Shown one piece after another: positions 1-7,461 of a DNA stretch of 20,184 nucleotides (its first letter is position 1; every line of letters starts with the position of its first letter). The stretch covers positions 1-20,184 of the forward strand of contig JADKHS010000022.1 in assembly GCA_016721605.1 (NCBI GenBank), written 5' to 3'. The notes under the pieces were generated by a model. It made no database searches. It was given only the letters and a program-made list of their open reading frames with translations, and had not been told where the DNA came from. The position numbers and the translations under genes were made by a program. Origin of the DNA: Nitrosomonadales bacterium (GTDB taxonomy: Bacteria > Pseudomonadota > Gammaproteobacteria > Burkholderiales > Gallionellaceae).

Positions 1-171
1 TATGCGGTGCGGGGTGACCTAGTATTTGGCTGTGTTACATGATGCTCGCAATCCAAGTCGTTGGCCAAACAAATAAGGTTAGCGAGGTAGATTGGGCTGA
101 ACGATTGATAATTAATTTATGCCTGATTTGCATTCAACCTCGAAATATCCCCAGCAAAGTCGAACAGTGAC

Positions 172-1110
172 TTGCCCAGTACTCCTTCCACCCGTTTTCA
201 TATACTGGCTTTTGCCGTTGCATATACGCTGTTTGTGATCTACGGTAGTTTGGTACCGCTTGATTTTCATCCACAAACCTGGGATCAGGCATGGGAGACG
301 TTTCAGCACATCAGGCTACTTAACGTCGGAACCCAAGGCCGTGCAGACTGGGTCGCGAATGGTGTGCTCTACATCCCCGTCGGTTTTCTCATCGCCACCT
401 TATTTACGCGTTCCAAGAGGCATAGCACACTGGTCTTGGCATTTATTGGCTCGCTTCTGTTTTCATTTACTTTGGCCGTGACAGTTGAATTTTCACAGCT
501 ATTTTTTCCGCCCCGAACAGTATCCATCAACGATGTGGCTGCCGAGTTTATCGGTAGCACCGTAGGAGCATTTATTGCGGTGCGTTGGCCAGATCAGTTC
601 AGGTCATTTTTCTCTATGCTTACGGGAAATCCAGATCGTTTGGTTGCCCGCATATTAAAAACATATGCTATTGGTTATGTCGCGTTTAGCCTGTTTCCCT
701 ATGATTTCTTGGTATCAGTGCAAGAACTCAAATGGAAGCTGGACTCGAATAGTTGGGGTTGGTTGATAGCAATGGAACCCGTGCACGGCAATATCGCGCT
801 TCCTCTAGCTAAGCTCTTTGCAGAAACTTTGGCCGTCATACCTTTGGGGTTAATACTCTGTCAATTGACAGCTGGACGACAGTCATGGTCTCCCACACGA
901 TTATTCATCGCTGGCGGGAGTTTTGGGCTGATTATTGAGATTGCCCAGTTTTTTATCGTTTCCGGCATTAGCCAAGGTCTTTCCGTGCTTACGCGTGCGG
1001 CGGGAATCTACCTGGGAGCATTACTTTGGCGTCATCGTACACGTTTGCACTTATCACGGCTGGCATCCGATTCAGGCGATTCGGCTTGCCCGTGGGTATC
1101 CTTTATCTGA
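172..1110 (+). CDS. VanZ-family multi-pass membrane protein (probably N-terminal part of a longer protein)
   Basis: A hydrophobic protein of 312 residues with about eight predicted membrane segments. Two VanZ-like units are visible. Unit 1 (about residues 15-140) has the typical LVPLDF stretch near its start and ends in VEFSQLFFPPRTVSINDVAA followed by a Gly-rich helix. Unit 2 (about 160-290) ends in the matching IEIAQFF...GIYLGALLW. VanZ proteins are named after a teicoplanin-resistance factor. In Proteobacteria they often lie in exopolysaccharide or exosortase clusters, with no settled biochemical role. The start is TTG; the frame is open only back to a stop at 124-126 and contains no ATG near the N-terminus. 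The last 25 or so residues, from RTRLHLSRLAS, are not VanZ-like, and the frame ends while a third VanZ-like unit begins in the overlapping frame of the next gene. A lost base near 1026-1110 is likely. Family call is firm; gene boundaries are not. Confidence 0.8.
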   Translation: MPSTPSTRFHILAFAVAYTLFVIYGSLVPLDFHPQTWDQAWETFQHIRLLNVGTQGRADWVANGVLYIPVGFLIATLFTRSKRHSTLVLAFIGSLLFSFTLAVTVEFSQLFFPPRTVSINDVAAEFIGSTVGAFIAVRWPDQFRSFFSMLTGNPDRLVARILKTYAIGYVAFSLFPYDFLVSVQELKWKLDSNSWGWLIAMEPVHGNIALPLAKLFAETLAVIPLGLILCQLTAGRQSWSPTRLFIAGGSFGLIIEIAQFFIVSGISQGLSVLTRAAGIYLGALLWRHRTRLHLSRLASDSGDSACPWVSFI

Positions 1111-3194
1111 TTGCCTTGGCTGCGGTAAATGGTTGGTTCGAACATCGCTGGATCGGTAGCGACTCCGCCATGAATGCCCTCAATGACATTCATTTTCTCC
1201 CTTTCTATTATCATTACTACACCACGGAACAGGCTGCGTTGTTAAGTTTGACGTCCGTATGCCTAGTGTATGGATTTATTGGAGTTCTGGTTTGGGCATC
1301 CTGGAATCCACCGGCGCTGGCAATGTTGTGGGCAACGTTGTTGGCTGGACTCATGGAAACGAGCAAATTATTCCTGGAAAATCTTCACCCTGACCCTACC
1401 AACATCATCCTTGCCGGGTTTTCTGCCTGGGCAACAGCGAAATTGGCCAATCGGCTTACTTCGGCCCCTGTAGCCTCTGCCGAGGTCTCAAAGCGCAATG
1501 ACTCGCTGGCGCTTTTCGATTTCGCTCCTTGGAGTGGGCGCTTCTATTTCGACGAGTTTGATTTTCTTCTCTTGACCAGCATTACCATCGGTTATGTCCG
1601 ATTACCGGCTGCGCCGCGTCATGCAAAACGTGATTTACTGTTTCTCTCCCTCGCTATTTTGCTGGGTCTTTCCTATGTTATCGGCACTGTCCGGGGCTTG
1701 TTGCCTTGGCAGATACCAGAGATAAACGCATTCACCAATTACTACAGCCCCTATAACGCACTACGCATTGCCAAGGGGGCACTGTGGGCATTTCTTTTAT
1801 ATGGCCTGTTCGGGCGATTAGCGTCTAATGGGCAGAATATTCGCAGTCTTTTCGCCCAAGGTATGGTGGTCGGATTGGCTGGAACGATTGCAATGTTGAT
1901 CTGGGAGCGATTCACGTTCCCAGGGTTATTCAATTTCACCGATGTTTATCGGGTGACCGGACTTTTCTCCCAAATGCATACCGGTGGAGCAGATATCGAG
2001 ACCTTTCTTACACTATCAACCCCATTTTTAGTGGTGCAACTGTTTGAAAAGCGGAGCTGGATAACAAGGTTGGTCGGCATAGCGTTACTGGTTGGCGCCA
2101 CCTACGGCGTGATGGTCACTTTTTCGCGTATTGGCTACGCTGCTTACGGCATCGCTATGGCGCTCTCCCTGCTGGCGGCAATGGCAACATCAGGTAATCA
2201 AGTGCGAATTTGGTCTTTCAAACGAGGCATGGCCGCCTTCGCTCTTATTGCGTTGGTGCTCGCGGTGGCAGTACCCATTTTTAAAGGCCCGTTTACGCAG
2301 GCTCGCATGTCCCAGGCTGAAGCCGATATGGGAATACGTTTAGCTCATTGGTCCAGCGCTTTGCAAATGCGCGATCCGGGCTGGTCAACGGCATTGCTCG
2401 GGATGGGGATTGGGCGTTACCCGGAAACCCATTCTTGGCGTAGCAAAGAAAGTTTAGCCGCCACTTACCGGCTAGGCTCTGAAACTGACAATATTTTCTT
2501 ACGGCTAGGAATGGGTAGTCCGCTTTATATAGAGCAGTTCGTTACAATTGAGCCACACAGTAACTATTTGCTTAACCTGAATGCCCGTAGCGATCAGCCT
2601 AACACCCAAATCACCGTATCGATTTGCGAAAAATGGCTGCTCACCTCAGCGCGCTGCGCCTTTAAGTTAATTGATGTTACAGGAAACGGTCAGTGGCAAT
2701 CACTTCAGGCTAATCTGCAATCAGATGAAGTGGGAAGCGGTCCCTGGTATGCAGCCCGCCCCGTTAAACTATCGATTTATAATTTTAATACTCAGACCAA
2801 TGCTGTGATAGACGTGGACAACGTGCGCTTGCAAGCGGCGAACGGGGACGACCTGTTGACCAACGGGGCATTTTCGCTGGGGTTGGATAGGTGGTTCTTT
2901 ATTGTTGACAACGACAGGCCATGGCACATCTGGAGTCTGCCAATTCAAGTCCAATTTGACCAAGGTTGGCTGGGTTTGGTCGCCCTGAGTCTTTTCGTCG
3001 CGTTCGGCTTGTGGCGCGCCGGTCGCGATGCTTGGCGCGGCGACGCGATGGCCGGCGTAATGCTGGCGTCCTGCATCGGTTTTCTCGTGATTGGAATTTT
3101 TGATAGTTTGCTGGATAGTCCGCGCATCCTCATGCTGTTTTTATTGCTTATTTGGTTCTGCGGGCGAACCGGGATGAAATCCCCGGCCCTCTGA
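1026..3194 (+). CDS. O-antigen ligase-like (Wzy_C) membrane protein with N-terminal VanZ-like unit and inserted carbohydrate-binding-like domain
   Basis: A predicted polymer ligase or polymerase of 722 residues. Residues 20-140 form a third VanZ-like unit, including YYHYYTTEQ and the METSKLFL...DPTNIILAGFSAW end. Residues 175-420 contain many membrane helices, with the TFSRIGY motif (about 365-371) typical of Wzy_C/O-antigen ligases. Residues 490-630 are a soluble, beta-rich segment ending LLTNGAFSLGLDRWFF, like a carbohydrate-binding jelly roll. It sits in the large periplasmic loop just before WHIWSLPIQVQFDQGWLGL, which carries the His and the E/Q-G-x-x-G helix expected of ligases. Two to three helices follow. 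The upstream-most start is TTG at 1026, without a convincing ribosome site and overlapping the preceding gene by 85 bases. GTG at 1092 or ATG at 1170 are alternatives, or the two genes are one gene split by a frameshift. Such ligases join a lipid-linked glycan to an acceptor at the periplasmic face of the inner membrane. Confidence 0.78.
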   Translation: MASSYTFALITAGIRFRRFGLPVGILYLIALAAVNGWFEHRWIGSDSAMNALNDIHFLPFYYHYYTTEQAALLSLTSVCLVYGFIGVLVWASWNPPALAMLWATLLAGLMETSKLFLENLHPDPTNIILAGFSAWATAKLANRLTSAPVASAEVSKRNDSLALFDFAPWSGRFYFDEFDFLLLTSITIGYVRLPAAPRHAKRDLLFLSLAILLGLSYVIGTVRGLLPWQIPEINAFTNYYSPYNALRIAKGALWAFLLYGLFGRLASNGQNIRSLFAQGMVVGLAGTIAMLIWERFTFPGLFNFTDVYRVTGLFSQMHTGGADIETFLTLSTPFLVVQLFEKRSWITRLVGIALLVGATYGVMVTFSRIGYAAYGIAMALSLLAAMATSGNQVRIWSFKRGMAAFALIALVLAVAVPIFKGPFTQARMSQAEADMGIRLAHWSSALQMRDPGWSTALLGMGIGRYPETHSWRSKESLAATYRLGSETDNIFLRLGMGSPLYIEQFVTIEPHSNYLLNLNARSDQPNTQITVSICEKWLLTSARCAFKLIDVTGNGQWQSLQANLQSDEVGSGPWYAARPVKLSIYNFNTQTNAVIDVDNVRLQAANGDDLLTNGAFSLGLDRWFFIVDNDRPWHIWSLPIQVQFDQGWLGLVALSLFVAFGLWRAGRDAWRGDAMAGVMLASCIGFLVIGIFDSLLDSPRILMLFLLLIWFCGRTGMKSPAL

Positions 3195-3324
3195 AAAAGC
3201 ATGCTTCCTTCACACTTCCCATAGTGGCTCAGTGGCCGGTTTGGATCATGGTGAAACCTGTCCTACCGAAAATGCAGCATTGCGTCCTTATTAGAACCCG
3301 CATGAAACTTGACCTGGAGCAAGG

Positions 3325-3720
3325 TCACATCCAAGGTGGGCGCAGGGCTGCCACAAAAGTGTATTGGGCACCACTCAAATGAATTTTATAGGAATACGCC
3401 CCCCCGGAACCGTAGTTATATGTGACCACGCTATTGCCGCCATTTCCAGAGGTGCTCCACGTGCCTACTTTTGCCGTCTTATCGATAGGATCAGTGGGTC
3501 CCTTCTTGTAATCGATAAGATTGCCCCCGGATTGATGGTATTCCTGCCACTTCTGGCTTCCTGATATGGCGCACACTGTTTTACCAGAAATTGCGTTGGC
3601 AACAACATTAGGGTCTCCTCCAGTGTTTTTTAATTGGGTGCCGCCGCTACAGTCTATTGCCATCGCCTCTCCAGAAATTCCTGCGAGTAAAATGATGCTT
3701 GTAACCATCAGATACTTCAT
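3325..3720 (-). CDS. small exported protein of unknown function
   Basis: A protein of 131 residues with a clear Sec signal peptide: MKYLM start, hydrophobic core LMVTSIILLAGI, and probable cleavage after GEAMA at about residue 21. The mature part has about 110 residues rich in Gly, Ser, Thr and Tyr, with two cysteines (C24, C51) that could form a disulfide, the motif SGSQKWQEYHQSGG and a C-terminal beta-like run ending YTFVAALRPPWM. It begins with ATG behind a good ribosome site (AAGGAG, about eight bases upstream). Convergent with the ligase-like gene and divergent from the histidine kinase, it appears to be a single-gene unit. I cannot assign a function; I recall similar short hypothetical proteins in betaproteobacteria but cannot name a family with certainty. 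Periplasmic or secreted location is the only supported inference. Confidence 0.75.
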   Translation of the reverse strand: MKYLMVTSIILLAGISGEAMAIDCSGGTQLKNTGGDPNVVANAISGKTVCAISGSQKWQEYHQSGGNLIDYKKGPTDPIDKTAKVGTWSTSGNGGNSVVTYNYGSGGAYSYKIHLSGAQYTFVAALRPPWM

Positions 3721-3820
3721 AACCGATTCTCCTTTTGAGTAAGTTAATATTGATATTAATTCGTTGCTTGGAAATAAGTTTTATTGGTTAGTCCATTTAT
3801 GACCCAAATTTAGCGCTTAA

Positions 3821-3866
3821 GATGTACTCTTTGACCCCACAATCCCAAGGATACACAGAGTACATC
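3821..3866. repeat. 10-bp perfect inverted repeat in divergent intergenic region
   Basis: GATGTACTCT at 3821-3830 is matched exactly by its reverse complement AGAGTACATC at 3857-3866, across 26 bases. It lies in the roughly 300-base spacer between the minus-strand exported-protein gene and the plus-strand kinase gene, about 100 bases upstream of the former's start. It may be a pair of operator half-sites or a hairpin. A candidate -10 box (TATAAT, 3948-3953) for the kinase gene lies further right without a good -35. Nothing else was recognised in this spacer. Confidence 0.4.
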
Positions 3867-4015
3867 CGGGAAACACAGTCAATTTGCAATAAAAATCGGG
3901 AATTAAACACTAAAAGCACACCATTTCTGGCGCAAACATCGCCACTCTATAATGGGAAAAACACGCATAGCTACCGCCCGATTCTGCCAACAGCGTAACA
4001 TAGAGCAGGCTATCA

Positions 4016-5719
4016 GTGGCAAGAAAGTGGTCGATTCACACTATCCAATTCGATACAATCAAACAACTCGATAACACACAAAATATATCTGTTAATCGTA
4101 CTGATTTTGGTTTTGGCATTAAGAGAATTTCAGATAAAGGACTGGAAGATGACAAAATGAAATTGTTGCACGAATTGCAGGTGCGCCAACTTGAGTTAGA
4201 GGCACAAAATCGCGAACTAAGGGAAGTACAACGGATGTTGGAAGAAACCCGCGATCGGTATGCTAATCTTTATGACGGTGCTCCCGTAGGTTATCTAACT
4301 TTGGATGAGACCGGATGCATTCAAGAAATCAATCTAACTGGAGCCACCATGCTGTGTGGGACACGTGAAAATATCGTGGGTACACCTTTGGTAACCCATG
4401 TTATCGAAGGTGATATTCACGCATTTTCGCACCACCTGCAGCAGACTTTCAATTCTTCCGGCAATGTTGTTACCGAATTGAGAATGATGACCCGGACGGA
4501 TGAGCCGAATTGTGTCCGCCTGGAAAGTGCAGCTATGCCGAATTGTATCCGCCTGGAAAGTGCAGCTATAGGGAATGGGATACGTGCATGCCGTACGGTG
4601 ATGATCAATATTACCGAACAAAAACGTATTGCATTGGCACTACAACAAAAACGAACTGAGCAGGATGCCTTGCTGAATGCAATACCGGCCATCGTATTCT
4701 ACAAAGATCTGAATTTGCGTTATGTAGCGGTTAGTCAGATGTTTACTGATCTTCTCGGTCGGTCGTTAGGAAATGTGCTCGGTAAAACCGATTTTGAGCT
4801 ACTGCCACGCGAGCTAGCTGAGGATTTTCAGCGCATAAACCGTGAAGTGCTGGAATCAGGCAAAACGAAAGCGGGGATAGAAAGCAGGCTTACCGACGCA
4901 AACGGCAATATCGTTTATTTGTCTACGGTGCTCGCCCCTTTTAATAATACGGAAGGTAATATCGCCGGGCTATTAGGAGTCGGCATCGACATTACTCCAC
5001 TTAAAAAGGCAGCAGATGTCAATTTGGAATTGTTGCAGCAAAACCGTGCCCTTACGCAAAACCTGTACAGCATTCAGGAAACTGAACGTTGCCATCTGGC
5101 CCGTGAATTGCATGATGAATTAGGCCAATGGCTTACCGCCATTCATGCGGAAGCCCAAGCGATTTTATGTATGTCTGTCGGAGAACCTACCGTTCGGGCA
5201 AGCGTACAAGCCATTAGCGAAAGCGCCACGGAAATGCATGAAGTAATCCGTGGCATGTTGCGCCACTTGCGTCCGGCGCTATTGGATGAACTTGGATTGG
5301 CGGATAGTCTGCGTGAGCTAACCAATAAATGGTGTTTACATAATCCAAACATAATCTTCGAGTTTGCGCTTGAAGGTAATTTGAATGGTTTGAGTGAGAA
5401 CATCAATGTTACCGTATACCGCATTATTCAAGAGGCACTCACCAATATTTGTAACCACGCCCTAGCCAAGCATGTTTCAGTGTGCTTGAGCCGTGAACCG
5501 GGTGAGACGCCCGATGCTGGGGCAGTGTTTCTACGGATAACGGATGACGGCAAAGGCTTTGACCCAAACCAGGCATCCAATGGGTTCGGCCTATTAGGTA
5601 TTCGTGAGCGGGCAATTGCAGCGGGGGGGGTGTTTTCCTCATTTAGCGCTCCGGGTCATGGTGTACGCATCGATGTTCGATTGCCGCTTAAATATCAGTT
5701 AGAAAGAAGAAAGCGATGA
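4016..5719 (+). CDS. cytoplasmic PAS-PAS sensor histidine kinase, NarL/HisKA_3 type
   Basis: A two-component sensor of 567 residues without membrane segments. It has a short coiled coil starting with LHELQVRQLELEAQNREL (about 51-68), a first PAS domain (about 75-200), a second PAS domain (about 214-330), a HisKA_3 dimerisation region with phospho-acceptor H366 in RELHDELGQW, and a HATPase domain with QEALTN (472-477), DDGKGF (510-515) and GFGLLGIRERA (523-533). This class phosphorylates NarL/LuxR-type regulators, and one follows directly with an ATGA overlap. The start taken is GTG at 4016 after AGAGCAGG; ATG at 4157 (residue 48), just before the conserved LHELQV segment, is possible. The first PAS domain contains a 33-base in-frame tandem duplication (4504-4569), giving PNCVRLESAAM then PNCIRLESAAI. 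The sensed signal is unknown. Confidence 0.9.
   Translation: MARKWSIHTIQFDTIKQLDNTQNISVNRTDFGFGIKRISDKGLEDDKMKLLHELQVRQLELEAQNRELREVQRMLEETRDRYANLYDGAPVGYLTLDETGCIQEINLTGATMLCGTRENIVGTPLVTHVIEGDIHAFSHHLQQTFNSSGNVVTELRMMTRTDEPNCVRLESAAMPNCIRLESAAIGNGIRACRTVMINITEQKRIALALQQKRTEQDALLNAIPAIVFYKDLNLRYVAVSQMFTDLLGRSLGNVLGKTDFELLPRELAEDFQRINREVLESGKTKAGIESRLTDANGNIVYLSTVLAPFNNTEGNIAGLLGVGIDITPLKKAADVNLELLQQNRALTQNLYSIQETERCHLARELHDELGQWLTAIHAEAQAILCMSVGEPTVRASVQAISESATEMHEVIRGMLRHLRPALLDELGLADSLRELTNKWCLHNPNIIFEFALEGNLNGLSENINVTVYRIIQEALTNICNHALAKHVSVCLSREPGETPDAGAVFLRITDDGKGFDPNQASNGFGLLGIRERAIAAGGVFSSFSAPGHGVRIDVRLPLKYQLERRKR
4504..4569 (+). repeat. 33-bp in-frame tandem duplication inside kinase PAS domain
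   Basis: Two adjacent 33-base copies (4504-4536 and 4537-4569) start GCCGAATTGT and end GTGCAGCTAT. They differ at one base, G versus A at the eleventh position, which gives Val in one copy and Ile in the other. The copy number keeps the reading frame and adds 11 residues to the last strand region of the first PAS domain. Confidence 0.9.
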
Positions 5720-6377
5720 ACCTGGGTACTACCGTTCAGCCAATTACAGTATTGTTGATAGACGATCACCCCGTGGTTCGCGACGGTTTTCGCCGTTTGC
5801 TCGAAAGTACAGATGACATTCGGGTAGTGGCTGAAGCCGATGATGGTGAAGCGGGCTATATTCTTTACCGGGAGGTAAAACCTGATGTAGTGGTACTTGA
5901 TCTTAATATGCCGGGTAGCGGTGGCTTGGAAACGGTTCGTCGCATCAGGGCGTATGATCCAGTTGCGCGCATTCTGGTATTCAGTATGCATTGTAATGAA
6001 ACTATGGTGCAGCGCGTCTTGGAGATGGGCGCAACGGGTTATCTAACCAAACAAAGCGGTCTCAAACAAATGGCGCATGCTGTACGCCAAGTCAAACTGG
6101 GAAAAACATATGTCGATCCAGAACATATTTCGGACATGGTTATTGACAGACAGTTGTTTCACGCGGCCCTAGATCCAATAAACGCGCTTTCCAAACGTGA
6201 ATTCCAGTTATTTAAATTGATGGCGAAGGCAATTCAATACTTGAAATTGCTGACAATCTTTGCATTAGTCCTAAAACTGTTGGTGTTCACCACACCAGCA
6301 TAATGAGAAAACTTAAATTGCAGAACACCGCCCAGCTTGTTCGCTTGGCCATTCTTTGTGACATCATTCAATTGTAA
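5716..6377 (+). pseudogene. NarL/LuxR-family response regulator with frameshift in the DNA-binding domain
   Basis: The receiver domain (about residues 8-125) is complete: acidic pair D16/D17, phospho-acceptor D62 in LDLNMPGSGG, switch residue in VFS, and K112 in YLTK. The HTH domain starts at LSKREFQLFKLMA and then breaks. In the unshifted frame the protein ends at 6303 with an unrelated tail after KAIQYLK. Dropping one base earlier, from GGC at 6228 onward, the +2-shifted frame reads GNSILEIADNLCISPKTV, then GVHHTSIMRKLKLQNTAQLV and a stop at 6375-6377, a textbook LuxR HTH. One G seems missing within 6223-6230 (GCG GAA GGC expected, GCGAAGGC seen). The gene starts with an ATGA overlap on the kinase stop, so kinase and regulator are translationally coupled. 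As written the product keeps a receiver but cannot bind DNA. Confidence 0.85.
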
Positions 6378-6773
6378 CGATTGCCATTCGGCCAGCATGT
6401 TATCGTGTTGATATAATATAATTATCAATTATTAGATATTAATGTTCGGCGGAATATCATGTTTAAACTATCAGCTAAAGAAGCGTTGAATAGCTCAGCG
6501 CTTCATTAGGTATAAATAAGCAATTTGCTTATTCATTTATGTTAGATGGCACACTAACATATCCCCGCATTGTCAAATTCAAATTCCACATTATCCAGTT
6601 ATTTAATAATAACTTACAATTTATTGATTTACATAAATAAATATATTTTTAAAATCGCTCATTTCAATTCGTTAAAAGGTATTCAAAATAATTGCGATTG
6701 CCTGTAAGTTAAGTCATCTTTACATGACTATGTTAGTGCAAAGGGATTTAAGTTTTTCTGGAAGTTATTGCCA
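6378..6773. other. AT-rich non-coding spacer with clustered hairpins
   Basis: No convincing gene. Three close inverted repeats follow each other. At 6480-6504, GAAGCGTTGA pairs with TCAGCGCTTC around a five-base loop. At 6515-6533, AATAAGCAA and TTGCTTATT flank one base. At 6539-6560, ATGTTAG pairs with CTAACAT. The first could end transcription of the kinase-regulator unit, though no T-run follows directly. A 16-codon frame from ATG 6459 is too short to support as a gene. The remainder is A/T-rich low-complexity sequence. Confidence 0.5.
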
Positions 6774-6884
6774 GGGAAACACTGATTAATCCACAATCGT
6801 CGTTCCCGCGAAAGCGGGAACCCAGTTAAATCAATAAGCTGGATCCCCGCTTTCGCGGGGATGACGAATTAATCAGCGTTTCCC
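6774..6884. repeat. 111-bp inverted-repeat element (MITE/REP-like)
   Basis: The outer arms GGGAAACACTGATTAAT (from 6774) and ATTAATCAGCGTTTCCC (to 6884) are reverse complements with one mismatch. Inside each arm lies a smaller palindrome: TTCCCGC-GAAA-GCGGGAA at 6803-6820 and CCCCGC-TTTC-GCGGGG at 6845-6860. The arms continue pairing through GTCG/GACG-like and CCAG/CTGG segments toward the centre. The core resembles the common proteobacterial interspersed repeats built on TTCCCGCG...CGCGGGAA. It has no coding capacity, lies about 60 bases upstream of the BCAM0308-like gene, and could also act as a terminator or an insulating hairpin. Confidence 0.75.
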
Positions 6885-6947
6885 CAGCTATTTTTATGGT
6901 TTGGTAGATATGAAGTGGAAGTGGGTAATGAACCACAGGAGATTATT

Positions 6948-7451
6948 ATGAGCAATGCAACCATTCCTACCGGTTTTAATAACGAACGAAGCGAACATAT
7001 GTTGCAAGAGTACGTGCACGATGCTTATAAATTAAAGGGGAAGCTACAAGAACCAACCGTTTGCCCACAATGTAATGCGGTATTTTATGAAGGACGTTGG
7101 CAGTGGCGCCAAGTTCCGGCAGAGGCGCATCGGGAAATCTGTCCTGCCTGCCATCGTATACACGACCACTATCCTGCCGGCTTCCTTGCTTTGCAGGGTA
7201 AATTTTTTGCCACGCATAGCAAAGAAATTATGAATCTCGTGCATAACGTGGAAAAACGTGAACGGACAGAGCACCCGCTTAAACGCATCATGGATGTGGA
7301 AGATAAAAAAGATGGCGGGCTATTGATAACAACAACTGATCCACATCTTGCCCGCGGTATAGGTGAAGCGTTGCACCATGCCTATCAGGGAGAACTGAAG
7401 TTTCACTACAATAAAGAAGAAAATTTGTTACGCGTGAGTTGGACGCATTAA
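6948..7451 (+). CDS. BCAM0308-like protein with two CxxC zinc-binding motifs
   Basis: A soluble protein of 167 residues. C39-PQ-C42 and C65-PA-C68 form a likely zinc ribbon, with WQWRQVP between them and HRIHDHYPAGFLAL directly after. The C-terminal half (MDVEDKKDGGLLITTTDPHLARGIGEALHHAYQGEL) looks like a small alpha/beta RNA- or protein-binding domain. This matches my memory of the BCAM0308 family, first noted in a low-oxygen-activated locus of Burkholderia; its biochemical role is not settled. The ATG at 6948 is preferred over the upstream GTG at 6915 because AGGAG (6937-6941) sits at ideal spacing before it. The protease gene follows after 10 bases, so the two are probably co-transcribed and linked to stress response. 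The family match is from recognition only. Confidence 0.75.
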   Translation: MSNATIPTGFNNERSEHMLQEYVHDAYKLKGKLQEPTVCPQCNAVFYEGRWQWRQVPAEAHREICPACHRIHDHYPAGFLALQGKFFATHSKEIMNLVHNVEKRERTEHPLKRIMDVEDKKDGGLLITTTDPHLARGIGEALHHAYQGELKFHYNKEENLLRVSWTH

Positions 7452-7461
7452 CGGAAAATTT

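Noticed and set aside
1..171. Possible C-terminal end of an upstream gene (frame 1 open to a stop at 40-42)
   Set aside because: Only 13 codons are visible, which is too little to call; the rest of this stretch shows no gene.
3310..3327. TGACCT-N6-AGGTCA inverted repeat, thought of as a MerR-type operator or terminator
   Set aside because: The arms are only six bases, there is no T-run, and its position at the convergent gene ends does not suit an operator.
3948..3953. TATAAT hexamer before the kinase gene as a sigma-70 promoter
   Set aside because: The -10 match is perfect, but the sequence 17 bases upstream (TTCTGG) is a poor -35, so it is mentioned only as a candidate.
6459..6509. 16-codon frame starting MFKLSAKEALNSSALH
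   Set aside because: There is a weak purine stretch upstream, but it is too short, matches no known peptide and overlaps the hairpin at 6480-6504.
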